Assembly (NCBI GenBank): GCA_964020155.1
Contig: OZ026564.1
Span: 1,741,792 to 1,805,791, forward strand
Source: Chondrilla cf. caribensis
Lineage: Eukaryota > Porifera > Demospongiae > Chondrillida > Chondrillidae
Direction of reading: 5' to 3'
DNA: 64,000 nucleotides
Of this stretch, positions 26,901 to 42,852 are shown piece by piece (within the stretch, counting starts at the first letter, position 1; each line of letters opens with the position of its first letter). Under the pieces are notes generated by a model, which was not told the DNA's origin, ran no database searches, and saw only the letters and a program-made list of their open reading frames with translations. The translations under genes were made by a program, and so were the position numbers.

Positions 26901-29900
26901 TATTATTGTTATCCTTATTACAGTAATTAATATGATAGATTTCCTTCATTGAAACCTTTAAAATGAATATAAATGTATATATTATGTATAACTTCCAGTA
27001 ACATGGGATCTAGCACATATGTCACAGGTTCACCTAGCTTGAGGTTTAATTTTAAGATTAGCATGAGGCTTAAAAGCAAACAAACAAAGTAACCAAAAAT
27101 TGTCCTCCAAAATAGCAGTATACCATTATTGAAAATGACAGTTGTGAAGAAGTGAAAGAAATGTACGCAAAAAGCTGTTATGGCTCAAAACTGGATATAA
27201 TTATAATCATAATGTTATGATAAGGTTGATCACTGACAGATTACTTTTATCACATTATAGCAATAGCATCTGTGAATCATTGAATGGTTCTATAATTCAG
27301 AATTACTAAAACAAATTTAAAATACAATGATAATTGCAGGTCAAGTATTGCTATTAATATACTGTATAGTCCTACGGTAATATGAGTCAGAAGGGCACAT
27401 GTATGTTCTATGCACTTATGTACAGTTCTTCTCGGTTTGTGCATATTGTGAATCTGATTGCTGCAATTACATTGATATTATATTATGTTATTTGTGACCC
27501 TACCTGTAGTGGCAACACTGATGATTTTCCCATGAAACTCTTAGATCAATTTCAAACAAGAGCAATTTAAACAGATTTTCATAAAAATAATAATACTTAT
27601 CAACCACCAATACTTAAACAGAGCCTGGTCATAATCATCACTAGAGCTTTATAAAGTGAGTGCACCTATATACATGTAGCCATGTTGCATGTATTTGCTC
27701 ACACACTCATGCCATGTACATAAGTATTCAGACTACGCATACAGACAAACAACAAACAACATAGGCATACACATGTGTTCATAGACCCACGTATATAGTG
27801 CATTTCAGTTGAAACTTCCAACTGTTGCCATTTTACATGTACTGAATTCAATATGGTCAAATTCTAATTTGGAACATGGGATTGTCTCAATATTTGGACA
27901 GATTATGGACATAAGATGCATCTTATGAATTTTGCTCAAATATCCTTGCTATGGTTTCGGGACGATTGCGCAATACGCCTATATATCTGGTGTTCAGTGT
28001 GAATCCACTCTTTTCCATTTTCCAGCTAGAGGCAATGAATAAGTTCACCTTTTTCTTTATCAAAATGAAGTTAAGTGCAATACCAAAAGAAATAAAGAGC
28101 GGATTTTCGAAATTCGATTTTAGAAAGGAGAAATAAGGGTCCAAAATGAAAAAAATTGAAGTCCTTTCAAAAAGAAAAGTCTCTATACCAAGGCAGTCAA
28201 TAAAGTGACAATATACGCCTTAAAATGAAGTACATATATTTTTACGATAGACAAAGCGGGGATTATGAATAAAATGTTCCTGGACCGAAAAACTGAAGTT
28301 TGAAAAAGAACAAAAATCATGAATATCATTAAAATTGTGATGCATAAAAATAAACACAGATTGCATGCTAAATGTGTCATTGTGATGTCTTATTGCTAGA
28401 TTCCTACTATATAGATACTTTTTATGGCAAACTACATTGGATGAAGCTTTTTGAGTTGAATGAAGATAGAAAAAAGTGGGTGTGTTTCAGTTTGCTATAA
28501 GAGGATTCAATTATGAGAGAATTTTCTAGTTTTGACCAAGCCTATACCTTTCTGGTCTTCATACTGGCATAATGATCATTTAATTTTATGAGATGTTTTA
28601 CTGGAGGAAATAATAAATGTTTCTGCAATTTCATCGGACAAACGGGGGGGGGGGGGCATATTACATTTGCTATTTTCCTGCTTGTTACGATTGGTCTTGT
28701 TCGCTGTATTGACTAGTGAGTCTCATTATCCAATTTCTTTGCCTAATTCTTGTATTCTAATTCAACTGGATAGCTTCCCAGACGAATTAGAAGACTAAGA
28801 GAAGCTAAATACGCGATCGATGTCTTCTCCAGCGGCACGTTTTGATATACGGAAGTATACGCCCCATATCCAATTTCTGTGGTTAGTAATTGCATACCAG
28901 AGGTCGAAACCATGGTAACGTATCATTACATCTTCAGAAATGCGCCAATCTGATTGTTCAAAACAACCAGAAAGCTGTTTCTAGCCACAGAAGCGCCGCT
29001 TTCGATTTTTGATGTCAGAATCGGTAGATTTGGTAGATCGGTAAAAGTTGGAAGCTTTAAGTGAAATGCACTCTAATATACACACATGGATTTTTATAAT
29101 ATACACACATGGATTTTTATTATAAATAATACCAAAGTCAGCACTGCTCCTTTGATCACTTCCATCTATGGAGACAGCTTCCACTGTGACAATTACTGCA
29201 CATCCCAACTGTGAAACCTGTCTTAATTCGTTTGAAAACAGGCATACTTCAAAAGACGCTCCTTCAGTTCCACGATATGTACTCTGAACAAAACTAATAG
29301 CAACTGCAAAATGAATGTTTGAGAATATGAGTAGATTTTACTGAAACCTATCACTGTAACAGTAGATACTGGTCTGTTTTGTAATGCAATGGGATCAATT
29401 CTGAATATTATGTAGAATTAATATTGGTTGCAATTTTAAACCCAATGGGGTCTTGAAACAAAATAATAAGACTATAGATTATCATTAACTATAGTGAATG
29501 TCTCATTTATATGATGTGATATTGTATATAGCTGAAATTGTGTAACTGGAGATGTGCAATTATGAAGACTGTACAATCCTATTGATTATACTGTTCTGAT
29601 TAAAATTTGCATGTCACCATTAAATTTAAACCTCACTTTAAATTTAATATTTTATGCACAAGCCATCATTTGCCAACTTATCAACATCATAAAAATTTTT
29701 AATTACTTTTTGAATTGTTTTTGTACTAGGCAAGTATTGGCATTGGATGAAATGGCTATAATAATAGCAGTCCATCTTAATCAAGACTGTAAGTTTAATA
29801 GTGGTAAATCAAAGTAATTATAGCTGAATTACGTAACTCCTGGACTATTATATTATTTATTATATTTATAATATTACATTCTGATATTCATGCATTCATT

Positions 29901-30132
29901 CAGTAATAAATGTTGCTTATGATATAAGTCTAACTCTTTTTGCTGTTTGAACTTAAACGCCACATATAAATTACAGCACTTAAACAGATACAAAATTAAT
30001 CACATGCAGCTATATTTTAATATTTCACATAACACATAATTTCAATTATTTACCAGATAATCTGGGCTGAGCAGAGACAGGCAAAGCTGACTGGAGAAGC
30101 ACCAGTAATACTGTCAAAATAACTATCTTCAT
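546..30132 (-). CDS. Secreted Calx-beta repeat protein, aggregation-factor-like (gene A, 30 exons in window)
   Basis: Predicted secreted adhesion protein. Exons in transcript order: 30132-30054, 29303-29133, 26685-26449, 21582-21430, 21298-21068, 20850-20605, 19187-18975, 18745-18608, 18404-18177, 17793-17668, 17340-17140, 16477-16343, 16275-16072, 16005-15871, 15568-15350, 15154-15026, 13961-13752, 12558-12406, 11976-11764, 11700-11566, 11495-11292, 11196-11062, 10994-10791, 10691-10557, 10477-10268, 9851-9714, 3759-3556, 2215-2081, 1441-1244, 1109-546. They give about 1,890 codons, and every junction is phase 1. The protein has a signal peptide, then 14 modules. Each module has an N-half exon (V-x-F...EG...V...DGTA-G) and a C-half exon (DY...F..P...D..E..E.F...VTIxDNDG). 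A unique C-terminal domain follows. Calx-beta domains bind Ca2+ in Na/Ca exchangers and in sponge AF proteins. AF identity is inferred from the all-Calx-beta layout plus C-terminal domain; another Calx-beta adhesion protein is the alternative. Exon ends are predicted. Confidence 0.8.
1244..2215 (-). CDS. Calx-beta module 14 (exons 28-29), divergent
   Basis: Exon 28 (2215-2081, 135 nt) encodes VQVYFTEEIYAVIEDRTIPL through IIVKPGGTAEG. Exon 29 (1441-1244, 198 nt) begins ESLDFTGVPRLVDIPQSAAE and ends MTRVNIIG. It keeps the beta-strand pattern but lacks DNDG. The paralogue's exon 29 is nine bases shorter (three codons, in the RINEGLEYVE region). Confidence 0.8.
2311..3068. mobile_element. Hairpin-capped insertion in the exon 27/28 intron
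   Basis: Absent from the matching intron of the paralogue (about 62,180-62,500), which defines it as an insertion. The left end is a near-perfect 123-bp palindrome (2316-2438). It is followed at 2441 by CTTGTATCCT, whose inverted partner AAAGGATACAA lies near 3,058-3,070 at the right end. Inside are an ATG-initiated reading frame of 65 codons at 2482-2679 (MDSAECADLFSFIDQITDW...) and an imperfect repeat of ACATATCTCCTGTAGAA at about 2,665 and 2,824. No transposase was recognised. Confidence 0.6.
2316..2438. repeat. Long palindromic hairpin with a TTCG loop
   Basis: The arms run from AGTTATGTCCTTCCTAGG inward to CTCGGGC, with apex TTCG, and back to CCTAGGAAGGACATAACT. They are about 59 bp, with one substitution and one TA indel. 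GC content rises toward the apex. The same outer-arm sequence caps the element at 50,880-50,998. Confidence 0.9.
3556..9851 (-). CDS. Calx-beta module 13 (exons 26-27), halves separated by a LINE-bearing intron
   Basis: Exon 26 (9851-9714, 138 nt) is cysteine-rich (DLEVCINVTSVSCLENIGIC) and ends TVRTRDGTAVG. Exon 27 (3759-3556, 204 nt) begins APEDYINREYNVNF, has DDNCVEDREEFSLELDIG and ends IPIVDNDG. The intron (3760-9713) is about 6 kb. In the paralogue the same intron is under 0.8 kb and holds only a TG tract, so the extra length is the LINE and its passengers. Confidence 0.85.
4111..4229. repeat. TG/CA microsatellite beside the LINE insertion
   Basis: (TG)n with a few TTG interruptions, ending in a G-run at about 4,229. 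It continues after the LINE as TG/CG-rich sequence at about 9,625-9,672. In the paralogue one TG tract (63,650-63,920) occupies the same place, so the LINE landed inside a TG tract. Confidence 0.9.
4500..4885 (+). pseudogene. LINE endonuclease domain, 5' part
   Basis: Reads CWNIGTLGIPSKQSSRLRDV, then EEKKIELLALSEVRWPGH, a stop, and later RRKGVAVVLSENAVMAWKAV and YVSVIAAYVPTNE. This is the N-terminal half of an exonuclease-endonuclease-phosphatase fold, with the conserved E of LSEVRW visible. It is cut off by the TTAA-type element. Confidence 0.8.
4886..6760. mobile_element. TTAA-type DNA element with 22-bp terminal inverted repeats
   Basis: The left end TTAAAGGTCCACTAACGCGTTT (4886-4907) is the exact inverse of the right end (6739-6760). 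It interrupts the LINE endonuclease. Terminal TTAA suggests a TTAA target duplication, as in piggyBac or Kolobok elements. A second inverted pair of about 23 bp (GTGACGTCACTATGGGTACTT) lies inside at about 5,079-5,101 and 6,580-6,603. No transposase was found. Open segments at about 5,117-5,367 and 5,355-5,603 (for example AELEMQEKLWKRIMPGLSSD) have protein-like codons but no recognised family. It is probably non-autonomous. Confidence 0.75.
6163..6356. mobile_element. MITE flanked by TA, nested in the TTAA element
   Basis: The inner element 6165-6354 starts CAGTGGAATCTCTTTTAAAG and ends with the inverse TTCCACTG. It is flanked by TA on both sides. TA target sites and CAGTGGAA termini fit non-autonomous Tc1/mariner or pogo-like elements. 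It has no coding capacity. Confidence 0.75.
7283..8716 (+). pseudogene. LINE reverse transcriptase, degenerate
   Basis: Reading frame 7283-8242 ends at a TGA and resumes in frame at 8243. Motifs: LITPLHKRG, FRGIALLSIPGKVF, ENQCGFRKGRGCADQ, FVDLKKAYDSVN (motif A with catalytic Asp), GVRQGDV, YADDICLVSHSADELEEML (motif C YADD), and GLTISAQKTKIM. The stretch between GVRQG and YADD is far too short for this family, indicating an internal deletion of some tens of codons. Confidence 0.85.
9377..9577 (+). pseudogene. LINE 3' Cys/His finger segment
   Basis: In frame after an ATG: CTEQGCGFYAQNKAGLVNHQ followed by RQKHRAVS, a C2H2-like spacing, then CPHCGEQGLYNH. Terminal fingers of this type close many LINE ORF2 proteins. 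It lies just before the ATGG tail. Confidence 0.6.
10268..10691 (-). CDS. Calx-beta module 12 (exons 24-25), recent copy
   Basis: Exon 24 (10691-10557, 135 nt) reads ITCRKAPENATVTEGGVAEL...TMDGSAVG. Exon 25 (10477-10268, 210 nt) reads APGDYTSRSRGYSLSFSAG and ends CFVTIEDDDG. It is two codons longer than its sisters because of an extra Arg-Ser near the start. Confidence 0.9.
10791..11196 (-). CDS. Calx-beta module 11 (exons 22-23), recent copy
   Basis: Exon 22 (11196-11062, 135 nt) and exon 23 (10994-10791, 204 nt) differ from module 10 by only a few residues (TP for AP, MN for MD, RAGDAS for SAGQTS). The C-half ends CFVTIQDNDG. The close match at intron level argues for recent tandem duplication or gene conversion. 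Confidence 0.9.
11292..11700 (-). CDS. Calx-beta module 10 (exons 20-21), recent copy
   Basis: Exon 20 (11700-11566, 135 nt) and exon 21 (11495-11292, 204 nt). The protein reads ITCSKAPENATLTEGGVAGL...TMDGSAVG, then APGDYTSGRYSLSFSAG and ends CFVTIQDNDG. Exon lengths are identical to modules 6 and 11. The introns also align, down to a shared stretch around GAGCATAGTTCACCTAAA. Confidence 0.9.
11764..12558 (-). CDS. Calx-beta module 9 (exons 18-19)
   Basis: Exon 18 (12558-12406, 153 nt) encodes DLFVMLETTVCITPECDPLG, then VIVTASDRTAKG. Exon 19 (11976-11764, 213 nt) begins EGGDYIGQSFSVTFSP, has DNIAELDEIFTLQLEAP and ends SCTIEDED. The paired cysteines in exon 18 may form a disulfide. The intron upstream of this module carries the hammerhead ribozyme and a LINE fragment. 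Confidence 0.85.
12766..12827 (+). ncRNA. Type I hammerhead ribozyme with minimal stem III
   Basis: The core CTGATGA (12779-12785) is followed by stem II GTCC/GGAC (12786-12789 with 12796-12799, loop TAACAA), then GAAA (12800-12803). Stem III is only C-A/T-G around a GC loop (12804-12809). The cleavage triplet is GTC, with the predicted cut between 12811 and 12812. Stem I pairs CTACA (12774-12778) with TGTAG (12812-12816). An outer GTA/TAC helix lies beyond an internal loop that could contact loop II. All catalytic-core bases are intact. Minimal stem III is known from animal hammerheads in retroelements and retrozymes. It is antisense to gene A, within the intron between exons 17 and 18. Confidence 0.9.
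13080..13340 (+). mobile_element. Retroelement 3' fragment
   Basis: Plus-strand frame reads RLKEYESCEEEAENVEHFLF, resembling the C-terminal tail that follows RT in several LINEs (a cysteine, an acidic run, then VEHFLF). Stops follow. It is 250 bp downstream of the hammerhead and could belong to the same element, but no ends were found. Confidence 0.45.
13484..13541. repeat. AAT microsatellite
   Basis: (AATGAT)n grading into (AAT)n. Polytyrosine and polyasparagine frames over it are artefacts. Confidence 0.95.
13752..15154 (-). CDS. Calx-beta module 8 (exons 16-17)
   Basis: Exon 16 (15154-15026, 129 nt) encodes CFDPKLYLVTEGDDVTLTL through TVDGTATG. Exon 17 (13961-13752, 210 nt) begins DSLDYLGGTKTAFFEVG and ends ARVDITDNDG. 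The 1.06-kb intron contains a (CA)n tract near 14,850-14,898 and a small insertion with a GC-rich palindrome near 14,310. Confidence 0.85.
14190..14470 (-). other. Small insertion with a GC-rich palindrome and a short ATG-initiated frame
   Basis: The minus strand reads MADYKHQQLEIGLEF...EGSSEPKKDIQ from 14416. It then enters a palindrome-like segment, CAAGTAATTCGAGTT ... GGGGCTGCCGCCCC ... CTTGAATTACTTG (about 14,291-14,340). A second copy lies at 53,905-54,100 with the same palindrome and a partly matching frame. Function unknown; probably an end of a repeat family. Confidence 0.45.
14850..14898. repeat. CA microsatellite
   Basis: About 24 CA units in the intron between exons 16 and 17. Confidence 0.95.
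15350..16005 (-). CDS. Calx-beta module 7 (exons 14-15)
   Basis: Exon 14 (16005-15871, 135 nt) encodes MVMFDPDGYEVSEGETANLM and ends VVVSCENGSAVG. Exon 15 (15568-15350, 219 nt) begins APGDFNAGEYTVNFPAS and ends ARVNITDSTG, with the last acidic pair altered from DND to DST. The gene strand is open and in frame with its neighbours through phase-1 junctions. Confidence 0.85.
16072..16477 (-). CDS. Calx-beta module 6 (exons 12-13), member of the recent-copy set
   Basis: Exon 12 (16477-16343, 135 nt) encodes ITCSKAPENATVTEGEVANL through the sequence ending TMDGSAVG. Exon 13 (16275-16072, 204 nt) begins APGDYTSGGYSLSFTAG and ends YVTIEDNNG. Both exons and the intron between them closely resemble modules 10-12, although four modules separate them in the gene. 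Confidence 0.9.
17140..17793 (-). CDS. Calx-beta module 5 (exons 10-11)
   Basis: Exon 10 (17793-17668, 126 nt) encodes VVVTIYNETVEEGNTARIRL and ends TVQTTDETAVG. Exon 11 (17340-17140, 201 nt) begins ASHDYVSGEYTVEVPAG, has DDGIAELTEFFTARI and ends YVTILDNDS. Several N-x-T/S sequons are present, consistent with a glycosylated extracellular protein. Confidence 0.85.
18177..18745 (-). CDS. Calx-beta module 4 (exons 8-9), DNDG motif lost
   Basis: Exon 8 (18745-18608, 138 nt) encodes INFNQSSYCVTERDGHINIA through VNVSCSGGTAS. Exon 9 (18404-18177, 228 nt) begins AGADFEAGIYNTSFSV and has DNIEEPDECFVCRI. It ends ICIKKFCVSPG where other modules end TIxDNDG, so the terminal Ca2+-binding acidic pair is missing. 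The extra cysteines could form a disulfide. Confidence 0.75.
18975..20850 (-). CDS. Calx-beta module 3 (exons 6-7), divergent
   Basis: Exon 6 (20850-20605, 246 nt) is long for an N-half. It begins ELILHWKQDFYSFSEKG and continues TVELVTNSCVTVNFTIFG, then adds about 40 residues (FLRALGPIFLQFPFNTVNF) before the donor GTATGA. Exon 7 (19187-18975, 213 nt) carries DDDICEGDELYMATF and ends YIAIRDDDS. Exon 6 is the least typical N-half of the gene, so its 3' end is less certain. Confidence 0.65.
21068..21582 (-). CDS. Calx-beta module 2 (exons 4-5)
   Basis: Exon 4 (21582-21430, 153 nt) encodes the N-half with VMEGKDTSVSLTASC. Exon 5 (21298-21068, 231 nt) encodes the C-half with DDECAEPRESFICTL and ends VTIDIIDNDG, the Calx-beta signature. 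The intron is short (131 bp). The gypsy element sits in the intron upstream of exon 4. Confidence 0.85.
22231..22391 (+). repeat. 5' LTR
   Basis: 161 bp, TGTTGTGTTC...GATATCACA. Contains a TATATAA-like box near 22,317-22,323. Confidence 0.95.
22395..22410 (+). other. Primer binding site, serine tRNA type
   Basis: TGGCGACGAGGACGGG lies three bases after the 5' LTR. It complements the 3' end of animal tRNA-Ser(GCU) (TCCTCGTCG-CCA); the last bases depend on the host tRNA's T stem. Such primers are common among animal gypsy elements. Confidence 0.8.
22419..26132 (+). pseudogene. Gypsy gag-pol polyprotein, disrupted
   Basis: Gag starts at ATG 22419 and ends in two CX2CX4HX4C zinc knuckles (CYRCGSKKHKAHKC and CHNCHKIGHLARVC). 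The protease follows; its active-site triad reads DTS where DTG or DSG is expected. RT follows with the YIDD catalytic box (about 24,199-24,210). RNase H has TDASAYGVG, and the integrase keeps SDNGPQF and a C-terminal segment. Lesions: a one-base deletion near 23,883 at the start of RT, a premature TGA at 24,110-24,112, and a junction at about 25,362-25,366. The junction removes the rest of the integrase zinc finger and the first catalytic aspartate region. The protein ends at TAG 26130-26132. Confidence 0.9.
26139..26150 (+). other. Polypurine tract
   Basis: AGAGGAGAGGAG abuts the 3' LTR, the usual plus-strand primer of LTR elements. Confidence 0.85.
26151..26311 (+). repeat. 3' LTR
   Basis: Identical over 161 bp to the 5' LTR; followed by target duplicate GGTTC. 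Confidence 0.95.
26449..29303 (-). CDS. Calx-beta module 1 (exons 2-3), split by the gypsy-free part of a large intron
   Basis: Exon 2 (29303-29133, 171 nt) encodes ISFVQSTYRGTEGASFEVCL, then VTVEAVS and a serine-rich turn ending at the phase-1 donor. Exon 3 (26685-26449, 237 nt) starts GDDYTL and carries DDDIVDGNDEVFILRI, the acidic E..E.F strand typical of the C-half. Its end reads AAEGDDG in place of the usual DNDG. The 2.4-kb intron between them contains no other coding signal that I could find. Confidence 0.75.
26890..29100. other. Intron between exons 2 and 3, no gene seen
   Basis: AT-rich sequence with no supported ORF. About 27,900-29,080 differs in texture (mixed GC, a 13-base G-run at 28,645) and has a weak inverted pair around ATGGTTTCG (27,951 and the inverse near 28,905). 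It may be an old DNA element. A duplicated 22-bp phrase, ATACACACATGGATTTTTAT, occurs at 29,080 and 29,101. Confidence 0.4.
30054..30132 (-). CDS. Exon 1 of gene A: start codon and signal peptide
   Basis: The ATG at 30132 opens a 26-residue segment, MKIVILTVLLVLLQSALPV then SAQPRLS. It has a lysine, a hydrophobic core of about 13 residues and a small-residue cleavage site around SA-Q, a classic secretory signal. The exon ends in one codon base followed by the donor GTAAAT (phase 1). This start was chosen because the preceding bases hold a TATA-like box and no upstream coding signal. The product should enter the secretory pathway. Confidence 0.85.
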
Positions 30133-30188
30133 CCTGGCACCAAGTCCAGCGATGGGCAGGCAAGTAGCACGATTGTACGTACAGCTTC

Positions 30189-30195
30189 ATTTATA
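30189..30195 (-). promoter_or_regulatory. Candidate TATA box of gene A
   Basis: On the minus strand TATAAAT lies 57 bases upstream of the predicted ATG at 30132. A start site about 30 bases downstream would leave a short 5' leader. Spacing and sequence are typical, but nothing else was tested. Confidence 0.4.
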
Positions 30196-30199
30196 CACA

Positions 30200-31080
30200 C
30201 TGTGGCTGCACATACCCTTAACCAGATTAACACTATCCAATTACCATCTGAAAGCTATTATTCACATAATATTATACAGTGTATATACTTTCAACCTGCC
30301 TGTAGCTAGGCATGTCAGCATCAAACGTGAACACCAATAACTTGCTGTTTTTTGTTATGTGAACAATCGAATCACCTAATTTGGAGACAAGTCACAAGCA
30401 GTTCACCTGATAATCACACCTGTTCCAGAACCATCACAACAGCATTTGCGAAATTTGCCGTTGAAGACGTAATATTTTTTGTGAATCACACCAATAGCTT
30501 TGAATAGTCTTTTCAGTTTCTGGAGGAATGGGATCCTCCACTACTATCGCTTACTGACACCTAGCCACCCTGCTCGCACAATAGAGAGGAATACAGCATA
30601 GACTGTGATAAAATGGCTCAGATGCAGGCTCTCCTCCAGCCTTTTGCGATCCTCCATTGCTGCAATCAGAGACTCCAGACAAGCATACTTCAATATCCAA
30701 GAACCATGTAGGCTAATCACAGTACAGTACAGAGTATTTTAATTATTACAATGTTATGTATTATAGAGTATTAAGTTAGATATTCTAAATGTTACTGGAT
30801 ACACAACAGATTAATCAATTAATATGTACAATGTGGCTGACATTTTCGGCAGTTGCACAACAATTAAAAATGTTGATGTTCCTTATAAGCTGTATCACAG
30901 TACAACCCTACAGAATTGTAGAAACTAATGTAAATGCTAAAGAGTATTATTGCCTACACACAAAGGCAATATGCAAGTATATACAGTATACCCTGATACA
31001 TGGGGAGAGCTAAGGTAACAACAGGACTACAAATTCTCTTCCCTTATACGTAACCATGGTACATAGGAAGCACACTCAGG
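30200..31080. other. Intergenic sequence upstream of gene A
   Basis: No coding signal. The piece at about 30,700-31,110 reappears at 34,750-34,910 and 45,645-45,800 (shared ACAGTATACCCTGATACATG), so it is part of the duplicated RhoBTB block. Confidence 0.5.
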
Positions 31081-31740
31081 AAATTATCACACATAAGACA
31101 CTGAAATATTATAATATGTGAAGTTGAAAACAATGTGATAGCCACACAAATTAGACCCTCCCCCCTAAAGAGCTTGAGTATACCATAAAAATGTGTAACA
31201 GTAGATACATGCGGTTAGAACAAAGGTAACATAATGCTGGGAGAACACCCCATAGAAATGTGCAACAACAAATTAGAAGCACCCCAAAGAGCCAAATACT
31301 ACTGGACGGTTTCCAATGTTACTTAGCAACTGAAACCATATTAATATGCATACAATAATGGTGACAACCAACCTGTGTGCATAGTAGATAGCGCTTCTCA
31401 AAATGAACTGTACGTCAGAATTGGTTTGGTTATTCAGTAACTTCATCATGTCTTCTTGGTACACTGAAGTGGAGATGTTAATCCAAGGGCCTGCCATGTC
31501 CTTTGGTAGTTCTAGGGGCAGGGGAATCCCTATGCTCTCTTACTAATGAACAGTTGTCTCATTCTTTTCCTCTTGATAATCACATATACCTGTCAAATGA
31601 ACTGAAAGTTATTTGGCAATGCAGTAAAATCAACACATACATAAAATATGCTCAGAAATGTTTCTTCCCAGATTTAGTAATAATTACAAGAGCTTCCAAC
31701 TGACATTTAATAAGAAGCAAGGACTGAATGAATTCCAAAC
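31080..31740 (-). pseudogene. Decayed copy of RhoBTB exon 4 (copy 4)
   Basis: The minus frame from 31497 reads WINISTSVYQEDMMKLLNNQ, then TNSDVQFILRSAIYYAHR, matching exon 4 at 38,965-39,165 with substitutions. The exon body ends at 31373. Its 5' part is altered and the PPPPELPKN region is frame-broken. It lies downstream of the last RhoBTB exon and has no partner exons. Confidence 0.75.
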
Positions 31741-32100
31741 ATTATTATCTGTGCCAATATCAAGTATAATAATATTATTATCATGGCATTTATGTACTTA
31801 ATTGCAAGACTTAGTACATGTGTAAGCAACTGTTTATATGTATATAAATATGCGTGTGTATACATACATATGTACATGCGCATGTAAAACATACTTTGAT
31901 CTGCCGGCCAAGGCTATTTGAATCGACAAGTAGCACGCATAGACTGGCCACATACATAGTTCATGAAATAGTTAATCATTATTACTGATATAAAATTGAA
32001 TTATATTATATTAGTCAAAATACATTTTATAACAGTCTGTCAGAACAATTATTATTCAATAATTATATATGATTTGCAAAGTGATTTCCTAACTAATAAT

Positions 32101-40950
<8,850 letters not shown>

Positions 40951-41142
40951 GAAGCCTCTCAATCTGTATAACGCGAGGAAACGTTGAGCGCAAACACGTA
41001 GGCATACATCGCATACATTCGCCGGCCATTATAAACAGAGTGTTTGCACTAAATATAGTAACGAAAGATACTATAAATAGCCTACTAAAAATAAAATTAC
41101 GTCATAACACAAAGCACTGTGTAGTTTAGGTGTTCGTTTGTG

Positions 41143-41650
41143 AAATACTGGTAGTGATACCACTGCTCTTGCTAATGAGGTGGTCTTAAGTAGGTTTCAC
41201 TGTATATGTATGGGAGTATATTAGTCCATCTCACATGCAAACCTCTGTCCACAGTTCAATTTTGATGATTTACATTAATCTAATGTATGTATAATATATT
41301 TATACTATTGCATTTGTATACCACGCACAATAATAATACAATGTGACATACGTATATACGTAGTTAATCTCCAATAATTTGCTTACAAAAAAGCTGGGGA
41401 GATTAATGAGTTTGGTGGATTAGCTGGGAATTATCAGTACATTACATTGAACTGAGAAATTTTAGGATGATGACAAGAGTTTGGTGGGTGAAGCAGCAGT
41501 AGATTAATAAGAAGTTTCTGTAAATCATCAAAATTGAACTGTGGACGGAGGTCTGTGAGATGGACTAATATGCTCCCATACAAATACAGTGGAACCCACT
41601 TAAGACCACCTCAGTAACAAGAGCAGTGGCATCACTATTTCACAGCCCTA
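41143..41650. mobile_element. Fold-back element with about 130-bp inverted arms
   Basis: The segment 41,143-41,280 is repeated in inverted form at 41,512-41,648 with few changes. Both contain the phrase TATTAGTCCATCTCACA or its inverse, plus a CAGTGGAACCCACTTAAGAC-type terminus. The spacer of about 230 bp has no ORF. A single arm is also present at 48,790-48,910. Confidence 0.75.
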
Positions 41651-41945
41651 CAACACTCTGCATTGTATTACTCTGTACACTTTGAACATCAGAACCAGGA
41701 CCACCTCTTAGACTGACCGTGGTTGAAAATTTTAAGATTCCACAACACGCACGTACTATTGGTTGCATGAGAACGAAGTCAACATGTCATATCCACCTGA
41801 CCCACATGAAACAGGTGGCATACACACCTGGTGATGGGAGAGTTGATACAATTGATGAGAACGAAACAGCACAAGTTGCTTTGGGTTGACACACATTAGA
41901 AGCCCGTATAGTTTGTTTCCACAGATAACTCAATTGCACTTTTGT
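41290..41945. repeat. Block repeated at 48,590-49,270 (and partly at 44,245-44,395)
   Basis: Shared phrases include CACAATAATAATACAATGTG, CACACCTGGTGATGGGAGAG and GATGAGAACGAAACAGCACA. It is part of a segmental duplication of this region. Confidence 0.75.
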
Positions 41946-42282
41946 ATGTACATACAATTACACTTTTACGCTCTCACATGCAATATCATGTATGTATGTA
42001 CATACACAATAATATTATATACGTACATCCATACATAAGTATATACATACTATGCCATATGTACATAAGTATGCACATATGTATGTATATAAATACAAAT
42101 ACAATCACACATATTTTATACATATGTAGATACATACAGTATGTATGTACATACGTATACATGTATGTATATGTCCTTATATATACCATACTAAGCCATA
42201 TTATGACAATAAGTATGTACATACTTACATACATATTATATATATACAAATACATTCACACATGTAAACATAGATACATACA

Positions 42283-42503
42283 CTTGTATCCTGGTTGAAG
42301 GGTGGATGAAAGGAAAAACTGTGCGTTCATAAGTCATGTAGCACAGGTCACCAGACAAGTTTCATTGTTAGGATTAATTGCGTGAGAACAAGGCAGGAAA
42401 TTAGTAAACACATTTCTATTGCATATAACATGTTGTATTGGACTATGCGCATATTTGTAGTATAAATAGTCTATCATTCACCACACCAGGATATAACTAT
42501 TAC
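42283..42503. repeat. 230-bp repeat unit, copy 1
   Basis: Begins CTTGTATCCTGGTTGAAG and ends CAGGATATAACTATTAC. Other copies: 51,553-51,789, 51,789-52,027 and, inverted, 51,001-51,240. The termini are imperfect inverted repeats. Confidence 0.8.
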
Positions 42504-42799
42504 ATATACTGTATGTACATACGTACTTATACATATATACACGTACATACATACATAGATACAACATACACACATACATATGTATTATATGTATACGTGC
42601 AAACATGCATGCATACATGCATCCATGCATACATGCATCCATGCATGAAGACTATGTACATACAGTATATTCTTATATGGCTTCCACTCGACAGTTCAAG
42701 CAGACTCGCACTGCTATATCTCAAGTGTACATGTTTAGAAAAGACAGCTCTGTACTGCTACTACTACTGTCTTCAGTGACATACATATGTAGGTTATAT

Positions 42800-42805
<6 letters not shown>

Positions 42806-42849
<44 letters not shown>
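42806..42849. repeat. TA microsatellite
   Basis: (TA)n of about 44 bp between repeat blocks. Confidence 0.9.

Positions 42850-42852
<3 letters not shown>

Noticed and set aside
41848..41871. TTGATGAGAACGAAACAGC, resembling a hammerhead core (copy at 49,171)
   Set aside because: There is no stem II between TGATGAG and CGAAAC, the first core base is T, and no stem I could be formed.
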